From CAYUVH01 sp964448135 (GTDB lineage: Bacteria > Verrucomicrobiota > Verrucomicrobiia > Limisphaerales > UBA8199): a stretch of DNA of 64,000 nt. Where the stretch lies: contig CAYUVH010000040.1 of assembly GCA_964448135.1 (NCBI GenBank), forward strand, positions 16,238 through 80,237. The letters are read 5' to 3'. The notes under the pieces are model-generated. The model did no database searches. It was not told the origin of the DNA and saw nothing but the letters and a program-made list of their open reading frames with translations. The position numbers and the translations under genes were made by a program. The stretch's first letter is position 1. Each line of letters starts with the position of its first letter. Shown here one piece after another: positions 8,204 to 17,128 of the stretch.

Positions 8204-10243
8204 ATGGAAAAATTCCTGTTTCGCAACGCGACGTGGTTGGTGGTGGCATTGGGGGCGATCATGCCGGGTCGCGCAGAGGGTTTGAAGGTGGCCGCCGTGC
8301 GATATGTGCCCGATGTGGCGTTTCCACAGTACGTGCATTTGTGGTCCGAGAATTGGGGCGTGCAGGGCGAGGACGGCGAGCCCAGGACCTACGCGGCCAA
8401 ATCCATGCCGTTGGGAGCGTATGTGCATTTGGTCGTGCGGAATGAGGGAACGGAGCCGGCGACGATTTCTGACGTGAAGTTGGAGGGGGTGAGTTTGAAG
8501 GAGGCGATCGCGTTCTCAAAGCAGAAAGCGGCGCGGCGCGAACCGGCGAGCATTCGTTTCTCGAAGCTGCCCCCGGACCAAATCGAAAAGCTGATTGCGT
8601 TGGGCGAGCCGGTGTGGTGGAAGATGGACCCGGTGAAGGTTGCACCGGGTGGTTTCGCGGAAGTCGTGGTGCGCTTGCGCCGGCCGATGACGAATGCGGC
8701 GACAGCGGAGGTCGTGAGCGACCGGGGGGCCGCCGTCAGCCCCGTCGGCCAGCAGGAAGTGGCGCGTATTGAGAGCGTCAGTTTTGATCCGGCGCTGAAC
8801 CGGCTTTATGCATATATGCGGCCACCCGCAAGTGGGTCAGGGGCGCCAAAAGTTTTCTTTGATGGCGAAGACATGACCGCGACAGCGAAAGTTCTTTCAG
8901 ACCGCGGAACGGACGTCTGGCCGGTGTTGGTCCCACTGGCGAAGCCATTGGAGAAGGGATCACAGCATTTCGTACAGTTGAGTTTCGAAGGCGGGGCGAC
9001 AGCCAGTGCGGCGGTGCGGGCGTTTGCGGATGAATTTGTTTACGGGATGTGGGGTTACGTGAACCAGGGGGACACACCCGAGGCGCGGGTGGATTTTTAC
9101 CTGGGCGATTTGAAGCGGCACAACGTGAACACGGTGATGCATTCGTATGGGGGCGAGGTGGGGAAGTATCTGGCGGGCACGAATGGAGTTGAGCACGCGA
9201 AGCAAACGGGAGTTCGCGCGATGCGGCCGGGTCCGGGAAATGATTTGAACCCGGTGTATTACTTCCTGATGGACGAGCCGGACGCGCATGATTACGCGGT
9301 GAACCAACTCCCATTGCCGCAACGGCTGGGGACCCTGGGACAGGATGTGGTGCGGACGAGTGTCGAATTTCGCGCGGCCGACGCGAAGACCCCGCAGTTG
9401 CTGAATCTCGACAACACGTACAAGCCGGAGAATTGGTACACGTACGCGCAATTGCCGGATGTGTGCTGCGCGGACCCATACTTTCAGGAGCAGCAGAGGA
9501 TTGTATGGACGAGGAAACCGGCCTGGGCGGCTTCATTCGTGAAGCCGTGGTATGTGCTGGGCGTGGCGACGATCTGCAACTGGGCGTGCGCGCCCAAGCC
9601 GCTGCACATCATCCTGAATTCCGTGTGCCATGGCTCGGGGCCGGACGGATTCCGATACGCAACGCCCGAGGAAAAGACGGTGGAGCTTTTCTATGCGCTG
9701 GGGGCGGGAACGAAGAGCTTTTCGTATTGGTGGTACACGCCCTCCGGAGAGTTCAAGGGTTGTGGCGCCCCGGAGAAGGAAGCGGTGGCATTGTGGCGGC
9801 AGATCGGATTGCTGGGGGCGCAGGTGCGGACGGCGGGGCCCATTTTGACGAGGAGTTGCCCGGCGACGGTGCCGGTGAAGGCGCCGGCGAAGTTATGGAC
9901 GCGGACACTTCTGTCGGGTGCGGACACGATCGTGCTGCTGGCGGTGAATGAGGGCATCGCGAGCGATCGACTGGGCACCGTGGTGGTGCCGCTGGAAAAG
10001 GCGCCGGTGACGGTGACAGCGCCCGAATGGTTGAAGGCGAAGGAGGTGTTTGAGATTACGCCAGAAGGAGTGCGTGACGCGAACGCGAAAGTGTCCGGCC
10101 AGGAAGTGAGCCTGGATTTGGCGAACACGCGGGTGGCCCGGATGATGGTGATTACGTCGGACGATGGGTTGCGCGGTCAGTTGGAGAAGCGATATGCGGA
10201 GAATTTTGCCGCGAATGTGAAGGAACTCCAAAAAGAAAAATGA
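8204..10243 (+). CDS. Secreted glycoside hydrolase-like protein (predicted barrel)
   Basis: 679 residues. AAAGGTGA lies just before the ATG. The N-terminal signal peptide (WLVVALGAIMPGRAEG) is followed by a beta-rich region to ~residue 270. A region then resembles clan GH-A barrels: VYGMWGYVNQGDTPEARVDF, YYFLMDEPDAHDY (candidate acid/base Glu), NWACAPKPLHIILNSVCHG and FSYWWYTPSGEF. The C terminus is a beta domain (RTLLSGADTIVLLAVNEG) as often follows these barrels. I cannot assign a GH family or substrate. The stop codon overlaps an in-frame ATG (10240) of the next gene's reading frame, so the two are likely translated together. Confidence 0.65.
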   Translation: MEKFLFRNATWLVVALGAIMPGRAEGLKVAAVRYVPDVAFPQYVHLWSENWGVQGEDGEPRTYAAKSMPLGAYVHLVVRNEGTEPATISDVKLEGVSLKEAIAFSKQKAARREPASIRFSKLPPDQIEKLIALGEPVWWKMDPVKVAPGGFAEVVVRLRRPMTNAATAEVVSDRGAAVSPVGQQEVARIESVSFDPALNRLYAYMRPPASGSGAPKVFFDGEDMTATAKVLSDRGTDVWPVLVPLAKPLEKGSQHFVQLSFEGGATASAAVRAFADEFVYGMWGYVNQGDTPEARVDFYLGDLKRHNVNTVMHSYGGEVGKYLAGTNGVEHAKQTGVRAMRPGPGNDLNPVYYFLMDEPDAHDYAVNQLPLPQRLGTLGQDVVRTSVEFRAADAKTPQLLNLDNTYKPENWYTYAQLPDVCCADPYFQEQQRIVWTRKPAWAASFVKPWYVLGVATICNWACAPKPLHIILNSVCHGSGPDGFRYATPEEKTVELFYALGAGTKSFSYWWYTPSGEFKGCGAPEKEAVALWRQIGLLGAQVRTAGPILTRSCPATVPVKAPAKLWTRTLLSGADTIVLLAVNEGIASDRLGTVVVPLEKAPVTVTAPEWLKAKEVFEITPEGVRDANAKVSGQEVSLDLANTRVARMMVITSDDGLRGQLEKRYAENFAANVKELQKEK

Positions 10244-10290
10244 AGAGCGCGGAGTGGGAATGGCGAGGCCGCGGTGATGCGAATCAAAGC

Positions 10291-11760
10291 ATGATACGAG
10301 CAAGTGTATTGGCAATCGGGCTCGCGGTTGTGGCCGCACGGGCAGGTGGCGTTGAGGGGCCGCTGGATATCGGGACGGGGCCGGTGCTGTTTGTGGATTC
10401 GTATTTTGTGGGGTCGCTGTCGAATGCGACGCTGGCGATGCAGCGACCCGTGCCGCGGGAGGTGGTGTTTCGATTCGATGCGCCCTGGGAAGGGCCGGAA
10501 TGCGCATACATCACCGTCCTGAAGGACAGGGAAAATTTCCGGATGTATTATCGTGGCGGAGGAGAGACGACGGAAGAGGTCACCTGCATGGCCGAGAGCA
10601 GGGATGGCGTGAATTGGGAACGGCCAAACCTTGGGTTATTCGAGTTCAAAGGATCGAAAAGCAATAATATCGTCTATCGCGGGACGACGAAGGCGTACAG
10701 CGAATCGCATAACTTCGCCCCGTTTATTGATGCAAATCCGGCGGCGAAGCCTGAAGACCGATATAAGGCGCTGGCGCTGACGAAATACCGGGACCCGAGC
10801 GGCGAGCGAAAGCGGGCGTTGGGTGCGCTGGCGTCGCCGGATGGCATTCACTGGCGCAAGCTGCAGGAGGGACCGATCATCACGAGCGGAGGGTTTGATT
10901 CGCAGAACCTGGCATTTTGGGACGAGCCGCACGGGAAGTACGCCTGCTATTTTCGCGAAGGACGGAACGGAGTGCGGAGCGTGCGGCGCGCGCTGTCGGC
11001 AGATTTTCTGCACTGGTCCGACCCGGAATGGATTGAGTATGGCAGCGCTCCGGCGGAGCAGTTTTATACAAGTGCGATCACGCCGTATTTTCGGAACGGG
11101 AATCTGTATCTCGGTTTTCCGATGCGATTTGTGCCGGAACGGAAGGAGGTGGGCGCCGATGCGAGGAAGGTGGACGCTTTGTCTGATGGCGTGATGATTT
11201 CGAGCCACGACGGGCTGAACTTTTACCGGGAGTTTATGGAGGCATTTATCCGGCCGGGTTTGGATGCGCGCAATTGGGGGAACGGGCACGGGAACAATAC
11301 GCCGAGCTGGGGCCTGGTGCCGACGGGGCCGGCGGAGATGTCTTTGTATTGGGCCGAGCATTATGGCGCGGATTACAGCAGCAAGGTGGGCAAACTGGAA
11401 CGCGGATCACCGCCACAATTGCGACGAGGGACGTTGCGGTTGGACGGATTGGGTTCGGTGGATGGGCGCTACCGGGGTGGGGAAATGGTGACGAAGGCGT
11501 TTGTGGGCCGCGGAGGCAAGTTGCGGCTGAACTATGCGACTTCGGCGGCGGGAAGCATCCGGGTGGAGGTGCAGGATGAGCAGGGGGCGCCTTTGCCGGG
11601 GCTTGCGGCGGAGGAATGCGAGGAGATTTACGGCGATGAATTGGCCAGGCCCGTGGGTTGGAAGAGTGGCGGCAGCCTGGCGCCGCTGCAAGGGCGGGCG
11701 TTAAAGCTGCGGTTTATTTTGAAGGACGCGGATATCTATTCGCTGCAAATGGCACCCTGA
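10291..11760 (+). CDS. Secreted five-bladed beta-propeller protein (GH32/GH43-like fold)
   Basis: About 489 residues from the ATG at 10291, which begins a signal peptide (MIRASVLAIGLAVVAARAGG). An ATG at 10240 in the same frame overlaps the previous stop as ATGA and could be the true start by translational coupling. Repeated blade motifs are visible: MYYRGGGETTEEVTCMAESR, DGVNWERPNLGLFEFKGS, SPDGIHWRKLQEGPI, AFWDEPHGKYACYFRE, SHDGLNFYREF. This pattern is seen in GH32/GH43/GH130-type propellers that act on fructans, arabinans or mannosides. No family-defining catalytic triad can be placed with certainty. A C-terminal beta domain follows (AFVGRGGKLRLNYATS). Probably works with the neighbouring GH-like protein. 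Confidence 0.65.
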   Translation: MIRASVLAIGLAVVAARAGGVEGPLDIGTGPVLFVDSYFVGSLSNATLAMQRPVPREVVFRFDAPWEGPECAYITVLKDRENFRMYYRGGGETTEEVTCMAESRDGVNWERPNLGLFEFKGSKSNNIVYRGTTKAYSESHNFAPFIDANPAAKPEDRYKALALTKYRDPSGERKRALGALASPDGIHWRKLQEGPIITSGGFDSQNLAFWDEPHGKYACYFREGRNGVRSVRRALSADFLHWSDPEWIEYGSAPAEQFYTSAITPYFRNGNLYLGFPMRFVPERKEVGADARKVDALSDGVMISSHDGLNFYREFMEAFIRPGLDARNWGNGHGNNTPSWGLVPTGPAEMSLYWAEHYGADYSSKVGKLERGSPPQLRRGTLRLDGLGSVDGRYRGGEMVTKAFVGRGGKLRLNYATSAAGSIRVEVQDEQGAPLPGLAAEECEEIYGDELARPVGWKSGGSLAPLQGRALKLRFILKDADIYSLQMAP

Positions 11761-11848
11761 ACGCGGGTGGAAAGCGGATTGCGCCGGGAGAAGCCGGGGA
11801 GGTTCTCCGGAGAGGTGGCGCAGAGGTCCACCGGCTCGTCGACGACGA

Positions 11849-13066
11849 CTAACCCAGAAACGCCGCATGAACGGCTTTCATGGCGGCTTCGCCTTTGGCG
11901 AGGTCGATCACGACGGAGACCTTGATTTCGCTGGTGGAAATCATGTCGATGTTCACGCCTTCTTTCGCCAGGGTCTCGAAGAGTTTGCCGGCAACGCCGG
12001 TGTGGCTCTTCATCCCGACGCCGACGATGGAGAGTTTGCCGATCTTGTCGGTGGCGATGACCTGGCCGAAACCGATTTCGGATTTGAGGCCATCAATGAC
12101 CTTCTGGGCTTTGAGGAGGTCGGGCTTGTCCAGGGTGAAGGAGAGGTCAGTGGCGGGTTTGCCGCTGCCGTGGCTGATGTTCTGGACGATCATGTCCACG
12201 TTGATATTGGCGTCGCCGATGGCCTTGAAGACGCGGGCGGCGGTGCCGGGTTTATCGGGGACGGCCACGAGGGTGATCTTGGCCTGGTTTTTGTCGAGCG
12301 AAACGCCGCGCACGACGATGCCCTCCATGTTGCGGGTTTCCTCTTTCACAATGGTTCCTGGGTTGTCGTTTAAGCTGGAGCGGACTTCGAAGATGACGCC
12401 GAATTTTTTCGCGAATTCGACGGAGCGGGATTGCATGACCTTGGCGCCGAGGCTGGCGAGCTCGAGCATTTCGTCGTAGGAAATTTCCTCGAGCTTGCGG
12501 GCGTTGGGGACGATGCGGGGATCGGCGGTGTAAACACCATCCACGTCGGTGAAAATCTGGCAGAGATCGGCCTTGAGGGCGGCGGCGAGGGCGATGGCGG
12601 TGAGGTCGGAGCCGCCGCGGCCGAGGGTGGTGACCTGGCCTTCGTGGGTCTGGCCCTGGAAGCCGGCGACGATGACGACGCGGCCCTGGTTCAGCAGGTC
12701 ATGAACTTTCTTGGGCGTGATGTTCTGGATCTTGGCCTTGTTGTGGACGCCGTCGGTGAAGATGCCGGCCTGGGCGCCGGTGAGGGAAACGGCCGGCACG
12801 TTGATGGCGTGCAGAGCAATGGCGGTGAGCGCGATGGTGGTTTGTTCGCCGGTGGCGAGCAGGACGTCCATTTCGCGCTCGTCGGGCAGCGGCATGATTT
12901 CCCGCGCCATCTTGATGAGGTTGTCCGTCACGCCGCTCATGGCGGAAACGACGACGACGATTTTGTCGCCTTTGGCGCGGGATTGGGCGACGCGGGTGGC
13001 GACGTTTTTGATGCGCTCGGGGGTGCCGACCGAGGTGCCGCCGTACTTTTGGACTATCAGAGCCAT
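11849..13066 (-). CDS. lysC: Aspartate kinase
   Basis: 405 residues, typical of a monofunctional aspartokinase. Phosphorylates aspartate, the entry step to lysine, threonine, methionine and diaminopimelate. N-terminal VQKYGGTSVGTPERI is the family signature; VVVVSAMSGVTDNL and LGRGGSDLTAIALAAAL follow. Two C-terminal ACT domains (VSLDKNQAKITLVAVPDKPG and KIGKLSIVGVGMKSHTGVA) bind regulatory amino acids. It lies downstream of hom in the same direction, separated by a 219-base repeat-rich spacer, so shared transcription is possible but not assured. Confidence 0.96.
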   Translation of the reverse strand: MALIVQKYGGTSVGTPERIKNVATRVAQSRAKGDKIVVVVSAMSGVTDNLIKMAREIMPLPDEREMDVLLATGEQTTIALTAIALHAINVPAVSLTGAQAGIFTDGVHNKAKIQNITPKKVHDLLNQGRVVIVAGFQGQTHEGQVTTLGRGGSDLTAIALAAALKADLCQIFTDVDGVYTADPRIVPNARKLEEISYDEMLELASLGAKVMQSRSVEFAKKFGVIFEVRSSLNDNPGTIVKEETRNMEGIVVRGVSLDKNQAKITLVAVPDKPGTAARVFKAIGDANINVDMIVQNISHGSGKPATDLSFTLDKPDLLKAQKVIDGLKSEIGFGQVIATDKIGKLSIVGVGMKSHTGVAGKLFETLAKEGVNIDMISTSEIKVSVVIDLAKGEAAMKAVHAAFLG

Positions 13067-13120
13067 GTGCTGGGGCAGGGTAGGGATTTTAGTCGAGAAT
13101 TCAAGAAAAGTCGGGAAATC

Positions 13121-13163
13121 CGAATGACGAATGTCGAATGACGAATGAAGCCCGAATGACGAA
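13121..13163. repeat. Tandem CGAATGACGAA repeat
   Basis: The 11-mer CGAATGACGAA occurs three times (13121-13131, 13135-13145, 13153-13163) in the hom-lysC spacer, with further partial copies between. Non-coding, low-complexity. Confidence 0.75.
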
Positions 13164-13189
13164 GCTCGAAGGATCGATAATCGAGGCTC

Positions 13190-13283
13190 GCAGAAACTTC
13201 AAACTTCAAATGCCAAACTCCCGCCTTCGCAAGGAAGCTCCGGCGCGGCAAGTCAGGGAAGCTTCAAATTCCAAACCGTTTAA
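13190..13283. repeat. Dispersed CTTCAAA/AAGCTCC-type repeat, copy 1
   Basis: A stretch built of AAACTTCAAACTTCAAAT, CCGCCTTCGCAAGGAAGCTCC, GGCGCGGCAAG and GAAGCTTCAAATTCCAAA. Related stretches occur at 14645-14690 and 58957-59027 and share the AAGCTCC/CTTCAAA words. It ends almost at the 3' end of hom. Confidence 0.55.
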
Positions 13284-13285
13284 GC

Positions 13286-14599
13286 TCAGGCGAAGTCTTC
13301 GACGCGGATCATCACGGGTTTGGCTTTGACGACGGGGAGTTTGGAGATTTTTTTGAGGGCGCCGGTGACGGCGCCGTTGGGGGCGGCGTGGAGCATGAGG
13401 ATCAGAGGGACGCTGGCGCCCTGGTGGCCTTCGGGCTGGATGACGGAGGAGATGCCGATTTTGGCGGCGGCGAGGATGGCGGAGATTTTTGCGAGAACGC
13501 CAGGGCGGTCGGTGACGCTGAGACGGACGAAATAGCGGGAGACCACTTTGGCGATGGGAGTGACGGAGCCGCTTTTTTCGTGTGGGACGAAGGGCGGGAC
13601 GCGGAGGCGGGTGCCGAACTTTAGGTCGAGGGCGGCGTCGCCGAGGTCGGAGAGGACGGCGCTGGCGGTGGCGTCTTTGCCGGCGCCGCGGCCGTAAAAC
13701 AGAGTGTCGCCGACGACGTCGCCGCGGACGAAGACGGCGTTGAAGACGTGATTGACGCCGGCCATGACGTGGGAATTCGGGACGAGCGCGGGATAGACGG
13801 AGACTTGGACGTCCGCGCCGGTGGCTTTGCCGGGGGCGCGTTTGATGATGCCGAGGAGTTTGATCGTGTAGCCGAGCTGGTTGGCGAATTGGATGTCGGT
13901 CTTCGTGATGTGGCGGATGCCTTCGACGTGAATCTTGTGGTGGTTCACCCAGAAGCCGTGCGCGAGCGAGGCCAGGATGCCGATCTTGTGCTGGGCGTCG
14001 TAGCCGTCAACGTCGAGGGAGGGTTCGGCTTCGGCGTAGCCCTGGGCCTGGGCGTCCTTGAGGACGGCGTCGAAGTCGGCGCCTTCGAGCTTCATCCGGG
14101 TGAGGATGTAATTACAGGTGCCGTTGACGATGCCGTAGAGGTGCGTGATGCGATTGCCGACGAAACCTTCGCGCAGGGCTTTGATGATGGGGATGCCGCC
14201 GCAGACGCTGGCTTCGTAGTAGAGGTTCGCGCCGCTTTTTTTGGCGGCGGCGAAAAGTTCAGGGCCGTGGGCGGAGAGCAGGGCTTTGTTGGCGGTGACA
14301 ACGGTTTTGCCGAGGCCGAGCGCGGTGAGGATCATCGTGCGCGCGATGTTCGTGCCGCCGACGAGTTCGGCGACGATCTGGACCTGGGGGTCGTTGACGA
14401 CGGTCTGCCAATCGGTCGTCATCTTTGCGCGAGGGATGGAATAGGGGCGCGGTTCGTCGAAGGCTTTGACGGCGACTTTGTGGACATTGACCTTCACGCC
14501 GAGGCGGGCGGCCATGAGGTCGGAGTTTTTTTCGAGGGCGTGGAAAACGCCGCTGCCGACCGTGCCGCCACCGATGAGACCGAGATTGACTTGCTGCAT
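13286..14599 (-). CDS. hom: Homoserine dehydrogenase
   Basis: 437 residues from the ATG at 14599, where the Rossmann fold begins (MQQVNLGLIGGGTVGSGVF); a longer frame upstream only translates a repeat. Converts aspartate semialdehyde to homoserine with NAD(P)H. Family motifs: VELVGGTNIARTMILTAL, VTANKALLSAHG, GIVNGTCNYILTRM and AEADPSLDVDGYD-like AEAEPSLDVDGYDAQHK. A C-terminal ACT domain (FVRLSVTDRPGVLAKISAIL) points to feedback control by threonine. No Shine-Dalgarno is seen; a good promoter lies at 14639-14667. Forms an aspartate-pathway pair with lysC downstream. Confidence 0.95.
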   Translation of the reverse strand: MQQVNLGLIGGGTVGSGVFHALEKNSDLMAARLGVKVNVHKVAVKAFDEPRPYSIPRAKMTTDWQTVVNDPQVQIVAELVGGTNIARTMILTALGLGKTVVTANKALLSAHGPELFAAAKKSGANLYYEASVCGGIPIIKALREGFVGNRITHLYGIVNGTCNYILTRMKLEGADFDAVLKDAQAQGYAEAEPSLDVDGYDAQHKIGILASLAHGFWVNHHKIHVEGIRHITKTDIQFANQLGYTIKLLGIIKRAPGKATGADVQVSVYPALVPNSHVMAGVNHVFNAVFVRGDVVGDTLFYGRGAGKDATASAVLSDLGDAALDLKFGTRLRVPPFVPHEKSGSVTPIAKVVSRYFVRLSVTDRPGVLAKISAILAAAKIGISSVIQPEGHQGASVPLILMLHAAPNGAVTGALKKISKLPVVKAKPVMIRVEDFA

Positions 14600-14638
14600 A
14601 AGGAGGGCAGAGGGTGGCGGGATTGGGGGCGGAGGACA

Positions 14639-14667
14639 ATTATAAAGAACCAAGCTCCAAGGACCAA
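14639..14667 (-). promoter_or_regulatory. Predicted hom promoter
   Basis: On the minus strand a perfect TATAAT (14639-14644) is preceded at 17 bases by TTGGTC (14662-14667). The start site would be near 14632, leaving a ~33-base leader before hom. The -35 region lies inside a dispersed AAGCTCC-type repeat. Confidence 0.5.
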
Positions 14668-14690
14668 GAACCAGGGAAGCTCCAATGCTC
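14645..14690. repeat. Dispersed AAGCTCCAAGGACCAAG repeat, copy 2
   Basis: Contains CCAAGCTCCAAGGACCAAG and AGGGAAGCTCC. The word AAGCTCCAARGACCAAG recurs at 58957-59027. It lies upstream of hom and overlaps its predicted -35 box. Confidence 0.6.
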
Positions 14691-14790
14691 ATGATCCTGA
14701 TCGTCTGTTGGGCGGCAGAGGAAAGCGTCAAAGTGTTAAAAGGTTAAAAGGGGAATTGGCGCGCAGTTTGCTGGCGTTGGGGTAATTATT

Positions 14791-15201
14791 ATGAAAAGGG
14801 TCATATTTACGTTGGCGTTGTTGCTGGTAGCGTTGCCGGTGTTTGCGGGGAATGAAAAGTTGATCGGCACCTGGAAATCGAACAAGGATGCCACGGTGGC
14901 CTATCTCAAAACGCACACACAATTGAGTCCAAAGCAATTGGAGGTGCTGGGCAAGGTCCTCGGGAAGATGACGATCACCTTCGATAAAAACACGCTGACG
15001 GAGAAGTCGGGCGACTGGCAGTTTTCCACCCCGTACAAGATTATTTCCGAGACCGCGAATTCCATCACGATCGAATCGAATGATCCACAGACCAAAAAGC
15101 CGACCAAGAGTGTGTTTGAATTCGACGGCAATTCCTTTTGGTCGCCGGAGGACAAAATCCCGGGTTACAAGGAACGGTTCGACAAGTTGACGGTGAAGTA
15201 G
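14791..15201 (+). CDS. Small secreted protein, lipocalin-like
   Basis: 136 residues with a signal peptide (VIFTLALLLVALPVFAG). The mature part begins NEKLIGTWKSNKDATVAYL and alternates strands (MTITFDKNTLTEKSGDWQF, NSITIESNDPQTKKP), a pattern of lipocalin-like domains whose hallmark is the early G-x-W. No catalytic residues can be named. It is followed 18 bases later by an unrelated small protein gene. Confidence 0.6.
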   Translation: MKRVIFTLALLLVALPVFAGNEKLIGTWKSNKDATVAYLKTHTQLSPKQLEVLGKVLGKMTITFDKNTLTEKSGDWQFSTPYKIISETANSITIESNDPQTKKPTKSVFEFDGNSFWSPEDKIPGYKERFDKLTVK

Positions 15202-15219
15202 GGCGGGCTTTGACAAACC

Positions 15220-15564
15220 GTGGTTTCACTTGCGGTCCGAAAACAGCAGCTGCTCCGGCTGATCGCGACATTGGAGGACGTGCTGATCATCCTGCGGCAG
15301 GACGAGAAGTGCGAATGGACGCCGGAATTGGAAGCGCTTTTTCTAGAGGCGAAGGATCTGGTCGGGGCGGGGTTTACTCAGGCGGAATTGGATGAGCTTT
15401 CCCGCGCGATGGGGCGCATGCTGCATCCGAATGAAGGGCGACTTTGCCATTACCATCCGCCTGAAGAATTGTCGCTGGAAGGCCTTCATGGCCGCGAGAA
15501 CTTCTCGACCTTTTTGCGCGCTGCCTATGAGCAAGCGTTGCAGTTGCGAGTAGTGGCGTCCTGA
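15220..15564 (+). CDS. Conserved-looking hypothetical protein, helical
   Basis: 114 residues from a GTG start, no signal peptide. Mostly helical and charged (QQLLRLIATLEDVLIILRQD, FTQAELDELSRAMGRML), then a His-containing stretch GRLCHYHPPEEL. No family recognised. Start is the only one that keeps the N-terminal helix; it has no clear Shine-Dalgarno. Confidence 0.5.
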   Translation: MVSLAVRKQQLLRLIATLEDVLIILRQDEKCEWTPELEALFLEAKDLVGAGFTQAELDELSRAMGRMLHPNEGRLCHYHPPEELSLEGLHGRENFSTFLRAAYEQALQLRVVAS

Positions 15565-15720
15565 AGGGAATCGGGCCAAACAGGGGCTCCCATTAGCACC
15601 GCGCCGGGTTTGATTTCAATTGTCCGGGAGTATTGTAATGGCTATCAGCGTTTCCTTCAGTACATAGTACCGACCGTCCCTGAAATTTGCGTGGCGCGGG
15701 TGTGTTGAAACTTCTCAGGT

Positions 15721-16407
15721 ATGAAATTCAGCTGGTGGTGGGTCGTGATCGCAGTGGTTGGCGTCTGGGTGACGGGCTGGCTGGTGACCGTCATCGTGGC
15801 GGTGTTTTTCAATCCGCTGGACTCCGCGAGGGACAAGAAGGAGAACTTCAAAGACCGGCTGCTGGCCCAAGCGATCATGAACTGGTTCTTATGGCCGTTC
15901 TTCCTGCCCCCACTGCTGGAGCGTCGGAAACTTCTGCGCGACATGAAGACGGGCAAGCGGCCGAATTGGATCATGCTGGCCGACGGTGAGGAAAGCGGCC
16001 GCGTCTGGAAGCTTTCGGACGGGACCGTGTTTGAGGGGTCCGCTTCTACGGCGGGAGAATCCAAGGATCCAGCAAATATCTGGGGCGACTACGAAGATCG
16101 GTCGCTGGCAGGAGATGTGGATTACCGGATACGCAGGCTGGCTCCGACGGCCCAGCCGCCGGGAGAGTGGACGCGGATGAAGTTCTGGCCGAAGGGCGCG
16201 CCGGACCAGGTCGAAGAGGATGATGAGGAAGAGGAGATCGAGGAAGATGATGATGATGAGGGCGGCGCGCCGCGCTATGATGTTTCGGTGAAACTGGAAC
16301 GAGGCAAGTATCTCGTAGAGTTTCGCGTGCCGAACCGCTCCGGGCAGCCGGAAGAGCTTCCGGGGCTTACGCTGATCGTTTCCGATTTTGAGGATTACAA
16401 TTTGTAG
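15721..16407 (+). CDS. Membrane protein with acidic linker, function unknown
   Basis: 228 residues. Two hydrophobic segments (WWWVVIAVVGVWVTGWLVT, and a shorter AIMNWFLWPFFLPPLL) are followed by a soluble region with a striking acidic run (about 17 Asp/Glu between residues ~160 and 183), then a beta-like tail (YDVSVKLERGKYLVEFRVPN). The acidic run may be a flexible linker or cation-binding patch. No family recognised. The SRPBCC gene follows after 57 bases. Confidence 0.65.
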   Translation: MKFSWWWVVIAVVGVWVTGWLVTVIVAVFFNPLDSARDKKENFKDRLLAQAIMNWFLWPFFLPPLLERRKLLRDMKTGKRPNWIMLADGEESGRVWKLSDGTVFEGSASTAGESKDPANIWGDYEDRSLAGDVDYRIRRLAPTAQPPGEWTRMKFWPKGAPDQVEEDDEEEEIEEDDDDEGGAPRYDVSVKLERGKYLVEFRVPNRSGQPEELPGLTLIVSDFEDYNL

Positions 16408-16464
16408 GGTTGTTGGTATGAGTTGGGTTACAACAACGAACTGAAGCGCGGGCGCTACAGCTTT

Positions 16465-17019
16465 ATGAAAGGGAAACGCATGCTCATCAATTTCCTGATC
16501 GCGATGGCGCTGATCGTGATCGTGTTTGTCATCGTGGTGCAGTTGCAGCCGGCGAAGTTTCATATCGAGCGCAGCACGACGGTGGCCGCGCCGGCGGCGG
16601 TTGTGTTCGAACAGGTGAATGATTTGCGCAAGTGGGAGGCGTGGTCACCGTGGGCGAAGCTGGATCCGAATGCGAAGATCCAATACAACGGCCCGGCCGC
16701 CGGAACGGGCGCGGCGTTTTCCTGGGCCGGAAACAACGAGGTGGGCACCGGCACGATGACGATCACGGACAGCCGCACGAATGAGTTGGTGCGGTTCAAA
16801 CTGGAATTCACCGCGCCGATGCAGGCGGTGAATATCGCGGAGTTTACCTTCAAGCCGGAGGGCGGGCAGACGTTGGTGACGTGGAGCATGTCGGGCACGA
16901 ACGGATTCATGGCGAAGGCGTTCGGGCTGTTTGTGAATTGCGACAAGATGGTGGGCGGACAGTTTGAGAAGGGATTGGCGACACTTAAGTCACTGGCCGA
17001 GGGCGAAGTGAAAAAATAG
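16465..17019 (+). CDS. SRPBCC (START/polyketide-cyclase fold) protein with N-terminal membrane segment
   Basis: 184 residues. The ATG at 16465 is preferred to an upstream TTG because it begins the membrane segment (MLINFLIAMALIVIVFVIVV). Then comes an SRPBCC ligand-binding fold: FHIERSTTVAAPAAVVFEQV, LRKWEAWSPWAKLDPNAKIQ and TLVTWSMSGTNGFMAKAFGL are classic for this family, which binds hydrophobic ligands. Function unknown. A weak terminator-like hairpin follows at 17069. Confidence 0.8.
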   Translation: MKGKRMLINFLIAMALIVIVFVIVVQLQPAKFHIERSTTVAAPAAVVFEQVNDLRKWEAWSPWAKLDPNAKIQYNGPAAGTGAAFSWAGNNEVGTGTMTITDSRTNELVRFKLEFTAPMQAVNIAEFTFKPEGGQTLVTWSMSGTNGFMAKAFGLFVNCDKMVGGQFEKGLATLKSLAEGEVKK

Positions 17020-17068
17020 GGAGGCGGGTGGGGTGGTGAATCGCTAAACCTTTCGCTGCCTCATTTCA

Positions 17069-17100
17069 AGACAGGCGTAAAAAAGCACTGTCTCTGTTGT
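17069..17100 (+). terminator. Weak terminator-like hairpin
   Basis: AGACAG (17069-17074) pairs with CTGTCT (17088-17093) around a 13-base A-rich loop, followed by CTGTTGTTTG. It could end transcription of the SRPBCC gene, but the stem is short. Confidence 0.35.
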
Positions 17101-17128
17101 TTGACTTTTCGTCGGTTCACTCAGTTAT

